Below are positions 7,741 through 14,108 of a stretch of DNA of 14,961 nucleotides, one piece after another. A model generated the notes under the pieces. It was not told the DNA's origin, made no database searches, and saw nothing but the letters and a program-made list of their open reading frames with translations. Location: assembly GCA_020345785.1 (NCBI GenBank), contig CP070771.1, positions 5,677,766 through 5,692,726 of the forward strand. The letters are read 5' to 3'. How positions within the stretch are numbered: position 1 is the stretch's first letter; the number at the start of each line of letters is the position of its first letter. The translations under genes and the position numbers were made by a program. Source of the stretch: Desulfobacterales bacterium (lineage in GTDB: Bacteria; Desulfobacterota; Desulfobacteria; Desulfobacterales; JAFDCJ01).

Positions 7741-7786
7741 ACCTCCTCGTCGGACGAGCGGAAGTTAGTTAGACAGTTCAGTCTAA
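7741..7786 (-). promoter_or_regulatory. soxD leader: ribosome site with two small hairpins
   Basis: The SD AGGAGGT is the complement of 7741-7747. Touching it is a perfect palindrome at 7746-7758 (CTCGTC, one base, GACGAG), and a second hairpin follows at 7769-7786 (TTAGAC, six-base loop, GTCTAA). The first stem shares two bases with the SD, so it could limit ribosome access to soxD and, by coupling, soxA. Regulation is inferred only. Confidence 0.4.
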
Positions 7787-7803
7787 GAATCAAGCCCATC
7801 CGT

Positions 7804-7852
7804 AAATTCGAAATTCGAAGCACGAAATCCGAAACAAATTCAAAATTCAAAT
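7804..7852. repeat. Degenerate heptamer array (AAATTCG-type)
   Basis: The units AAATTCG (7804), AAATTCG (7811), AAGCACG (7818) and AAATCCG (7825) follow each other at 7 bp; after a four-base slip come AAATTCA (7836) and AAATTCA (7843). It lies between soxB and soxD. It is one of several period-7 to -9 arrays in the spacers of this window. Confidence 0.6.
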
Positions 7853-7963
7853 ACCCTAATGTTCAAAACATGAAAACCAATGCGATTTCATATTTTTATT
7901 AATTCGATGCTATGAATCGGTTTTTGTTTTACCTTTACTTAAAATTCCGTTTCTACAGCTCCG

Positions 7964-8108
7964 AGTTTCCATCCGGAAATAGTAGATTTTGGTTCAGGGC
8001 AAGGCCTGAGTCTTTTTGCATCCACAGGCATAGAGTTCCTATTCCGAGGATTGCAAAAAGGCGAAAACGCCGCCCTGGGCCGAAAGATGCTGTTTCCGGA
8101 TGGAAACT
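7964..8108 (+). repeat. 145-bp imperfect hairpin element between soxB and soxD
   Basis: Outer arms of 16 bp are perfect complements (7964-7979 and 8093-8108). The pairing goes on inward to 37 positions: 30 Watson-Crick, five U-G wobbles and two mismatches, through CAGGGC at 7995-8000 against GCCCTG at 8072-8077. After a symmetric 11-base internal loop a second stem forms, 8012-8023 with 8048-8060, with one bulged base. GGCGAAAACGCC at 8060-8071 is also a local hairpin. All five wobbles have U on the left and G on the right, so they pair only in plus-strand RNA. The right arm shares two bases with the soxB TAG. It may be a structured RNA, a 3' processing or stability element of soxB mRNA, or a MITE-like repeat. 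Confidence 0.75.
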
Positions 8109-9330
8109 AGTTCCAGGGCCCATATGAAATCGGCGTCGCAATCTCCCCCATCAGACGATGCTGTTCATATCGGCGCAGGGTAAACGGCTTCAGCATTGCC
8201 GGGCAGTTGCCGGTGGCCATGAATTGGGCCATGTATTTGCCTGCAGCGGCACTGGATTTGAAACCGAAATACCCCCAGCCGCAGTCCATGTAGTAGCCTT
8301 CGACAGGATCATTGCCGTCCATAATCGGTGCCATGTCCGGGGTCATGTCGGCCAGTCCGGACCAGTGGCGCATAAACCGCACCCCCCGCAGACATGGCAG
8401 CATCTCCGCAAGTGCCTGGGCCTGGTGCTTGATGTAATGGGCGGTGGTCAATGTGGTATAGTTGGGCCAGGGGTCCATGTGAGCCCCGGTGGCGATTTCA
8501 CCTTTCAGCGTCTGATTGGCGTACGCGTGATAGGCGCCCGAGGAAACGACATGGTTTAAGATGGGCTTCAGGGGCTGGGTTACCATGGCCTGAATGTTCA
8601 AAACGCTGATGGGCAGCTTGATTCCCAGCATCTCATAGGATATGGCGGCCGAGTAACCGCCGGCGGCATTCAACACCCGGGGGGTTTTAATTTTGCCCCG
8701 GTCGGTTTCAACGGCAGCTATTTTCCCGTTCTCGACATTGATGCCGGTCACTGCGGTTTGCTGATGAATATGAACCCCGTGTTTGGCAGCGCCTTTGGCA
8801 AGGCCCCACACGACCGCATCATGCCGCACAATGCCGCCCGGTGGGTGGTACATGGCACCAAAGATAGGATAGGTAATATCCTCCGAGATGTTGAGGGCCG
8901 GCACCATTTCTTTACATTGTTTGGCATCGATCAAGTGGCTTTCGATGCCGTTGAACTGGGCCGAGGCAATTTGCATCCGTGCAGCGCTCATCGCGGCTTC
9001 GCTGTGGCACAGGTTCAAATTGCCGCATTTATAAAACATCAGGTTGTAATCCAGTTCTTTGGTCAAAATGGGCCAGAGCTCGAGCGCCTCCTTGTAGAGC
9101 GGCAAATTTTCCTGGGTCCGCTGGTTGGCGCGCACGATGGCGGTATTCCTGCCCGATCCGCCGAACCCAATAAAGTGTTTTTCGATCACGGCAACATTGG
9201 TCAACCCGTGGTCCCGGGCCAGAAAATAGGCGGCGGCCAATCCGTGCAATCCCCCGCCGATGATGACAGCATCGTAAGCTGAGTTCAGCGGGGATTTTTT
9301 TCCCCAGAGGGGTTTATACTTTCCAAACAT
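8107..9330 (-). CDS. soxB: Sarcosine oxidase subunit beta
   Basis: The 407-residue protein has the beta-subunit length and carries the substrate-oxidising site. Visible parts are the FAD motif GGGLHG at residues 25-30, the loop FGGSGRNTAIVRANQRTQE at 56-74, and GGIVRHDAVVWG at 165-176. His170 in the last motif matches the histidine that binds FMN covalently in characterised heterotetrameric sarcosine oxidases (beta His173). The C-terminal GWGYFGFKSSAAAGKYMAQF is the second FAD/flavin block, followed by the usual LKPFTLRRYEQ. It oxidises sarcosine on FAD and passes electrons to FMN. The ATG follows GAGGAAA at eight bases. It is the first gene of the minus-strand cluster, transcribed divergently from the ABC transporter. 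The name soxB here is unrelated to the thiosulfate-oxidation Sox genes. Confidence 0.95.
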   Translation of the reverse strand: MFGKYKPLWGKKSPLNSAYDAVIIGGGLHGLAAAYFLARDHGLTNVAVIEKHFIGFGGSGRNTAIVRANQRTQENLPLYKEALELWPILTKELDYNLMFYKCGNLNLCHSEAAMSAARMQIASAQFNGIESHLIDAKQCKEMVPALNISEDITYPIFGAMYHPPGGIVRHDAVVWGLAKGAAKHGVHIHQQTAVTGINVENGKIAAVETDRGKIKTPRVLNAAGGYSAAISYEMLGIKLPISVLNIQAMVTQPLKPILNHVVSSGAYHAYANQTLKGEIATGAHMDPWPNYTTLTTAHYIKHQAQALAEMLPCLRGVRFMRHWSGLADMTPDMAPIMDGNDPVEGYYMDCGWGYFGFKSSAAAGKYMAQFMATGNCPAMLKPFTLRRYEQHRLMGEIATPISYGPWN

Positions 9331-9374
9331 AAGCGTTTCCTCATTGTGAAAGTTCGAATGGTTTATTTTTGAAG

Positions 9375-9404
9375 TGAATACAACAATGGAATAAAAAATG
9401 TCAA
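9375..9404 (-). promoter_or_regulatory. Predicted soxB promoter
   Basis: On the minus strand a perfect TTGACA (complement of 9399-9404) is followed by TGTATT after 16 bp (9377-9382), or TATTCA after 18 bp (9375-9380). The -10 boxes are moderate. A leader of about 40 bases to the soxB ATG would result. It resembles a housekeeping-sigma promoter; no sigma-54 element was found. Confidence 0.5.
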
Positions 9405-9423
9405 TATATATGGATAATTTGAA

Positions 9424-9441
9424 ACAGTTTTATGAAACTGT
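9424..9441. promoter_or_regulatory. Palindromic operator candidate upstream of soxB
   Basis: ACAGTTT, four bases, AAACTGT form a perfect 7-bp inverted repeat about 20 bp upstream of the predicted soxB -35 box. That placement would suit an activator, or a factor acting on both divergent units. The binding protein is unknown, and no regulator gene lies in the window. Confidence 0.4.
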
Positions 9442-9476
9442 GGATATGGATATACTAAATAACATAGTGGATCACC

Positions 9477-9766
9477 TTGAAATTAGATAACGGAATCGGC
9501 CACCGCGCCCGCATCGGGATTATCGCCCTGCCCGACGATCAAACCATCGAACACGAGCTTCGCATGATCTTCAACCCGCCGGGGGTGGCCTGTTTTGGAA
9601 ACCGGCTGCCCTGCTCCCCAACATTACCATGGATACCCTTAAAGCCATGCAGACGGAATTGGACAAGCCGGTAATTTCCAGCAGCCAGGCACTGGGCTGG
9701 CACTGCCTGCGCCTCGCGGAGATTGACGACCGTTTACCGCAGTATGGAAGTCTTCTAAATAGATAG
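9477..9766 (+). pseudogene. Remnant of Asp/Glu racemase / maleate isomerase-family gene
   Basis: From a TTG at 9477 the frame reads GHRARIGIIALPDDQTIEHE and on to PGVACFGNRL, which matches the N terminus of the maleate isomerase/arylmalonate decarboxylase group. Near 9600-9620 the signal moves to another frame, reading LLPNITMDTLKAMQTEL and then DKPVISSSQALGWHCLRLAE up to a TAG at 9764-9766. The DKPVISSSQALGWH part corresponds to the C-terminal end of the family, which is normally about 240 residues; the middle, over 100 residues with at least one catalytic cysteine, is missing. So the gene has a frameshift and a large internal deletion and cannot be active. It lies in the spacer between soxB and the ABC transporter, and suggests a locus that once held another amino or carboxylic acid enzyme. 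Recognition is by motif memory, not by search. Confidence 0.65.
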
Positions 9767-9919
9767 ATATCAATTTTCCAGGTCAATTAAGCTTATTTTT
9801 ATCGAATCGTCGAAATTTGGGGTCGGCGGATTTATTTCTAATGTTATAAATGACTTCCGTTTAAGTCCTTTATAAAGATACAGCGAGACCGGATGGTTAG
9901 AAAAATTTATTCTTTACAA

Positions 9920-9957
9920 GTTCATTAAGTTGATGTACTCAAGCTTAATTAATGAAC
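9920..9957. promoter_or_regulatory. 9-bp inverted repeat upstream of binding-protein gene
   Basis: GTTCATTAA (9920-9928) and TTAATGAAC (9949-9957) are perfect complements with 20 bases between them, 64 bp before the ATG of the binding-protein gene. It may be an operator or a leader hairpin. The rest of 9767-10020 shows no gene and no convincing -35/-10 pair. Confidence 0.35.
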
Positions 9958-10020
9958 CTCACCCATAAGGAATTATCCATACCTCAACCCATCTTATTTC
10001 ATCATTGAAAGGAGGAAGTT

Positions 10021-11121
10021 ATGAAACTATTTCGAGGGTATACGAAGTATGCAATTGCATTGCTGGCAATCTTTGTTTTTGTGCCATGCGCATCATTGCT
10101 CGCAGCTGAATCCATTACGGTAACATCTTTCGGGGGTGCGTTTTCAACAAGCCAAATAGAGGCCTACCAGAAGCCATTTGCTAAAAAGACGGGTGTCACG
10201 GTAAACGCCGAAGTCTATAACGGCGGCTTGGCAGAAATCAGGGCCCAGGTGCAGTCCGGCAACGTTACCTGGGATGTCGTCGATGTCGAAAAACAGGACC
10301 TCACCGGCGGCTGCGATGAGGGCCTCTTTGAACCGGTCGATCCTGCTATACTGTCCCCTGCACCGGACGGCACTCCGGCAACTGAAGATTTTCTGCCCGG
10401 CACCATACACGAATGCGGCGTGGCCACTATCATCTGGACAACCATCGTGGCCTATGACAAAACCAAATTCCCGGGGGAGAAGCCATCCAAACTGGCGGAT
10501 TTTTTTGACGTCAAAAAATTCCCCGGTATGCGCGGTATCAGCAAACGCGTGGTGGTCGCTCTTGAAATGGCACTAATGGCCGACGGCGTTCCTCCCGCGG
10601 ATGTTTATAAAGTCCTATCAACTCCCGAAGGTGTCGACCGCGCTTTCAAGAAACTCGATACCATCAAAGCGAATCTGATCTTCTGGGATGCCGGCGCTCA
10701 ACCGCCGCAGATGCTGGCTGATGGTGAAGTGGTTATGACGACGGCTTACAACGGCCGTATTTTCAACGCCCAGGTCGCAGAAAACAAGCCGTTTGAAATT
10801 ATCTGGGATCACCACGTGTGGAATACGGACAGCTATGCCATCGTCAAAGGCACCAAGCACAAAGCGACTGCCCTGGAGTTTTTGAAGTTCGCCACCAGCA
10901 CCCAGGCTCTGGCTGATCAGGCAAGTTGGATTGCGTACGGACCGTCCCGCAAATCTTCCGTGCCGCTGATAACAACGTATCACGGAACAGATATTCAGAT
11001 GGCATCTCACATGCCGACGGCACCGCAAAACTTTACCAATGCGCTGCTGACCGATGATGCATTTTGGGCCGATCACCAGGATGAATTACAGATGCGTTAC
11101 AGCGGCTGGATGGCCAAGTAA
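10021..11121 (+). CDS. Periplasmic substrate-binding protein of Pot-type ABC transporter
   Basis: The 366-residue product starts with a Sec signal peptide: basic MKLFRGYTKY, a hydrophobic core at about 11-28, and a cleavage region near LLAA|ES; there is no lipobox cysteine, so it should be free in the periplasm. The mature part follows the spermidine/putrescine-binding (PotD/PotF, SBP type 8) pattern: ITVTSFGGAFSTSQIEAYQK, then VTWDVVDVEKQDLTGGCDEG, a TIIWTTIVAYDKTKFPG strand, and a C-terminal FLKFATSTQALADQA helix. Substrate is not fixed by sequence; next to sarcosine oxidase a methylated amine or polyamine is reasonable. The SD AAAGGAGG directly before ATG is very strong. It is the first gene of the plus-strand set and is followed by a hairpin, which would suit higher expression of the binding protein than of the permeases. 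Confidence 0.9.
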   Translation: MKLFRGYTKYAIALLAIFVFVPCASLLAAESITVTSFGGAFSTSQIEAYQKPFAKKTGVTVNAEVYNGGLAEIRAQVQSGNVTWDVVDVEKQDLTGGCDEGLFEPVDPAILSPAPDGTPATEDFLPGTIHECGVATIIWTTIVAYDKTKFPGEKPSKLADFFDVKKFPGMRGISKRVVVALEMALMADGVPPADVYKVLSTPEGVDRAFKKLDTIKANLIFWDAGAQPPQMLADGEVVMTTAYNGRIFNAQVAENKPFEIIWDHHVWNTDSYAIVKGTKHKATALEFLKFATSTQALADQASWIAYGPSRKSSVPLITTYHGTDIQMASHMPTAPQNFTNALLTDDAFWADHQDELQMRYSGWMAK

Positions 11122-11134
11122 AAAGTGAAGTTGC

Positions 11135-11186
11135 GATTAGAAAAATAGAAGGGGCGGGTGACGATTGAAGCCCGCCCTTTCTAATC
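11135..11186 (+). terminator. Terminator or attenuator after binding-protein gene
   Basis: Starting 14 bases after the TAA, AAGGGGCGGG (11149-11158) pairs with CCCGCCCTTT (11171-11180) with one G-U, loop 12 bases. GATTAG (11135) and CTAATC (11181) can extend the stem around a bulge. The T run is short, so read-through to the permeases is expected. Confidence 0.6.
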
Positions 11187-11290
11187 ATTCCAATCATGTT
11201 AGTCGTTAAAAAGTTTCCTGTTCAGACCAGGCATTGTCCGATTTCACAACCCATTATGTCGATACTCTGGAACCCTATCCGACCCGTGTT

Positions 11291-11342
11291 CCAAAAATCC
11301 TTCGTGTTCTATTTCGGCACGCCCTGAACTCCGGATTTTTGG
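11291..11342. repeat. 10-bp inverted repeat ahead of permease gene
   Basis: CCAAAAATCC (11291-11300) and GGATTTTTGG (11333-11342) are perfect complements with a 32-base loop, ending 39 bases before the permease ATG. The function is unknown. The rest of spacer 11187-11381 shows no gene. Confidence 0.45.
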
Positions 11343-11381
11343 CTATTCGGTTGCCGATCATTTGAACTGCAATGATACCGC

Positions 11382-12638
11382 ATGCATAAGCAGACAACAC
11401 ATATAACAACAGCCGACGGAATCCCGTTGAAAGTCAGCCTCCGCCGGGCAGAGCGTAGGAACAAGATCCGCTCTTTTTTATTTGTTGTCCCCACCCTTCT
11501 GTTAATTACATTTGCCTTTCTCATCCCGATATTCGACATGTTGTTTCTCAGCGTTCACACGCCGGAAGTCGTCGAATTGTTGCCAAAAACCGTTAAGGCA
11601 ATGAAGGGATGGGATGAATCCAGCGGCCTGCCGGATGAGTCTGTTTTCGCAGCCCTGGCAGAAGAATTGAAGCTGCGTCATGAGGATAGAACCCTTGGTC
11701 AGGTCACCTTGAGGTTGAATTACGAAAAAGCCGGTATGCGCAGCCTGCTGAACAAAACTTCGCGCCGGGTGGGAAGAATCAAGACAGGGCCGTTTAAGGA
11801 CAAGATGATTGCTATTGACCAGGACTGGGCGGACCGTGAAACCTGGGTTATTATCAAACGCATGGGCAAAAGCTACACCTCCACCCATTATCTGTCGGCA
11901 TTTGATTTAAAATATGACGTAGACAACAATATCGTATCCAAGCCTAAAGTTCAACAGGTCCACAATACGATCTGGTTGCGGACTCTGTGGGTCAGTATGG
12001 CTGTGACGGCCTTGTGCTTGCTTTTAGGATATCCGGTTTCCTACCTGCTGTCTACGCTGCCGGTTCGAATCAGCAATTTGTTGATGATCTGTGTGCTTCT
12101 GCCCTTTTGGACCTCTTTGCTGGTGCGGTTGACCAGTTGGATTGTGCTCCTGCAAAAACAAGGGGTATTAAACGATATTTTTGTTTGGCTGGGATTTGTG
12201 GCCGATGAACAGCGGGTGCGGATGGTGTACAATATGACCGGAACGCTGGTGGCCATGACCCACATTCTGATGCCGTTCATGATACTGCCTCTTTACAGCG
12301 TCATGAAGACCATTTCTCCGTCTTATGTCAAGGCCGCCCGTTCCTTGGGGGCAAATCCCTTTCGGGCGTTCCGCCAGGTATATTTGCCCCTGACAATTCC
12401 GGGCATTGGTGCCGGCGGCCTGCTCGTGTTTATTCTGGCCATCGGCTACTATATTACACCGGCATTGGTGGGCGGTGCATCCGGTCAGTTAATCGGCAAC
12501 TTTATTGCCCTGCACATGAGCAAAACCTTGAATTGGGGTCTGGCCGCCGCCATGGGTACGATTCTGCTGGCGGGTGTCCTGGCGATTTACTGGATCTACA
12601 ACCGCATCGTCGGGATTGAGAATATGAAACTTGGATAA
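11382..12638 (+). CDS. ABC transporter permease, PotB-type, with enlarged external domain
   Basis: The 418-residue inner-membrane protein belongs to the binding-protein-dependent permease family. The first membrane helix is at about 32-57. Five more lie at about 200-226, 230-253, 285-308, 338-361 and 385-408. The cytoplasmic coupling (EAA) loop is at 314-342 (VKAARSLGANPFRAFRQVYL, then PLTIPG), which docks on the ATPase. Between helices 1 and 2 there is a hydrophilic segment of about 140 residues (58-198), much longer than in a standard PotB of about 280 residues; it should lie in the periplasm and might touch the binding protein. An in-frame TGA at 11373 limits the start to the ATG at 11382; no clear ribosome site precedes it. 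It lies 260 bp after the binding-protein gene and 346 bp before the second permease, both wide for an operon. Confidence 0.9.
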   Translation: MHKQTTHITTADGIPLKVSLRRAERRNKIRSFLFVVPTLLLITFAFLIPIFDMLFLSVHTPEVVELLPKTVKAMKGWDESSGLPDESVFAALAEELKLRHEDRTLGQVTLRLNYEKAGMRSLLNKTSRRVGRIKTGPFKDKMIAIDQDWADRETWVIIKRMGKSYTSTHYLSAFDLKYDVDNNIVSKPKVQQVHNTIWLRTLWVSMAVTALCLLLGYPVSYLLSTLPVRISNLLMICVLLPFWTSLLVRLTSWIVLLQKQGVLNDIFVWLGFVADEQRVRMVYNMTGTLVAMTHILMPFMILPLYSVMKTISPSYVKAARSLGANPFRAFRQVYLPLTIPGIGAGGLLVFILAIGYYITPALVGGASGQLIGNFIALHMSKTLNWGLAAAMGTILLAGVLAIYWIYNRIVGIENMKLG

Positions 12639-12732
12639 TTTCTCCGCTGTGTTTGAGACATAACTTAGGTTTGAGGCAATCAAAAAGAACCGTGCCTCCC
12701 TTAACGTAAAGTATCCCAGGGCGGAGAAATTA
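12636..12732. repeat. Inverted repeat beginning at permease stop codon
   Basis: TAATTTCTCCGC (12636-12647) and GCGGAGAAATTA (12721-12732) are perfect 12-bp complements. The TAA stop is the first three bases of the left arm. Inside, GAGGCA (12673-12678) pairs with TGCCTC (12693-12698). The structure may end or stabilise the mRNA, although a T run is lacking. Confidence 0.6.
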
Positions 12733-12733
12733 G

Positions 12734-12781
12734 TTGAATGGTTGATAAGTTGATTGATTGATAAGCTAGTGAGTTGGTTAT
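12734..12781. repeat. Octamer array (TTGATAAG-type)
   Basis: Six units of exactly 8 bp: TTGAATGG, TTGATAAG, TTGATTGA, TTGATAAG, CTAGTGAG, TTGGTTAT. It follows directly on the inverted repeat after the first permease. A short reverse piece (ATCAACTCAACAAG) is near 12807. The remaining spacer to 12984 holds no gene; TGAGCCGAA occurs twice near 12885-12908. Confidence 0.7.
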
Positions 12782-12984
12782 GAAAACTTTATTTTACTTA
12801 TACCTATCAACTCAACAAGTCACAAATGATAGCTTAATCATCAGACATAAGATAGAGGTTAAAATCAAAAATTTATCTTCACCGTGAGCCGAAAGCCCTG
12901 AGCCGAATGCCATTTCTTAATAGATAAAGGCCGGGTGATTGGCAGGGGCGGCTTCCAAACGCTGAAATCTTTGAGGCTCTCACA

Positions 12985-13836
12985 ATGGCGCTACCCACAT
13001 ACGCCGGTCGGCTTGAAAAAACGTGGTACTATGTTTACAGAATTATCTGCGGGCTGGTATTGTTTTTTCTGATTGCGCCGATCGTGGTTCTAATCCCGCT
13101 TTCATTTAACGCGGAACCCTATTTCACCTTTACCCAGGGGATGTTGACCCTCAAGGCGAGCGCCTTTTCCACCAGATGGTATCAGGATATTATCACCAAT
13201 CCACAATGGATCCACTCGATTAAAAACAGCATCATCATCGGCTTTTTTGCCACAATTTTTGCAACCTTTTTCGGCACCCTCGCCGCCTGGGGCTTAAGCC
13301 GCCCCCAGACACCGTTCCGTGTGCCATTGATGGGTCTTCTCATCTCCCCCATGATTGTTCCCTTGATAATCACGGCCGCCGGCATGTTTTTCTTTTATTC
13401 CAAAGTCGGCCTGGCTCAAACCTATCCGGGTCTCATCATGGCCCATACCGCTCTTGGTATACCGTTTGTGATCATCACGGTGACCGCCACACTGATGGGA
13501 TTTGACCAGGATTTGATTCGGGCTTCGGCCAGCCTGGGGGCCAGTCCGGTAACCACTTTTCGCAAAGTCGTTATGCCGCTGATACTGCCGGGCGTCATAT
13601 CAGGTGCGCTCTTTGCGCTCGTGACCTCTTTTGACGAAATTGTAGTGGTGTTGTTTCTCTCCGGATTCGAGCAGCGCACCATCCCGCGTCAAATGTGGGT
13701 CGGCATCCGCGAGCAAATCAGCCCGACCATCCTGGCGGTGGCAACCGTCCTGATTGTGGTGGCCGTTGCGCTGCTGACTGCCGTAGAATTGTTGCGGCGC
13801 CGCTCGGAGCGCATGCGAGGGATAAGACCAACATAG
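12985..13836 (+). CDS. ABC transporter permease, PotC-type
   Basis: The 283-residue protein is the second membrane component. Predicted helices are near 17-40, 82-104, 115-138, 145-168, 197-222 and 247-268. The EAA coupling loop is at 177-204 (LIRASASLGASPVTTFRKVV, then MPLILPG). The early LSFNAEPYFTF segment is close to the PotC/YdcV pattern. It should form a heterodimer with the preceding permease and transport what the binding protein delivers. The ATG follows TTGAGG about nine bases upstream, an adequate ribosome site. It is the last gene of the plus-strand set and converges with the ATPase gene. No defect is seen. Confidence 0.92.
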   Translation: MALPTYAGRLEKTWYYVYRIICGLVLFFLIAPIVVLIPLSFNAEPYFTFTQGMLTLKASAFSTRWYQDIITNPQWIHSIKNSIIIGFFATIFATFFGTLAAWGLSRPQTPFRVPLMGLLISPMIVPLIITAAGMFFFYSKVGLAQTYPGLIMAHTALGIPFVIITVTATLMGFDQDLIRASASLGASPVTTFRKVVMPLILPGVISGALFALVTSFDEIVVVLFLSGFEQRTIPRQMWVGIREQISPTILAVATVLIVVAVALLTAVELLRRRSERMRGIRPT

Positions 13837-13910
13837 TTTCTTTTCCTCAATGATCCTCCAAAATTGCCGGAAATATCTTCGTGGATGTAAGTGCCAGAAT
13901 AAAGAAAATC

Positions 13911-14062
13911 CCAAGCACCAAATTACAAATCACAAACAATATCCAAATTCGAATTTCCTAAAAATACCCCAGCCCCCCATTATAGCAGGGGGAATCGTTT
14001 TGAATTTGGGTCATTGTATTTTGGAATTTATTTGGAATTTGAGTTTTGGAATTTGAGATTTA
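13911..14062. repeat. AT-rich heptamer arrays in inverted orientation, with C5/G5 core
   Basis: The left part (13911-13957) has heptamers such as CCAAATT, ACAAATC, ACAAACA; the right part (14018-14062) has the opposite type, TTGGAAT, TTGAGTT, TTGGAAT, TTGAGAT. Between them CCCCC (13974-13978) can pair with GGGGG (13988-13992), and on the minus strand GGGGTATTTTT follows, so a terminator for the convergent genes is possible. This fills most of the 272-bp convergent spacer. Confidence 0.55.
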
Positions 14063-14108
14063 GCGGATTCCTCAAAGGAGCGAAGAACGGACATCTAAAG
14101 AATAATGG

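Noticed and set aside
7737..7850. 38-codon N-terminal extension of soxD
   Set aside because: It reads through AT-rich repeat DNA, whereas the inner ATG has a perfect SD and gives the family length.
8758..9282. 174-codon open frame on the plus strand
   Set aside because: It lies fully antisense to soxB, with no family features.
4561..9330. Sulfur-oxidation (thiosulfate Sox) cluster
   Set aside because: Only the gene names coincide; the proteins are flavoenzymes of the sarcosine oxidase family, not SoxXYZAB/CD cytochrome or molybdenum proteins.
9767..10020. Sigma-54 or strong sigma-70 promoter for the binding-protein gene
   Set aside because: I found no GG-N10-GC element and only weak -35/-10 pairs, so no promoter is called.
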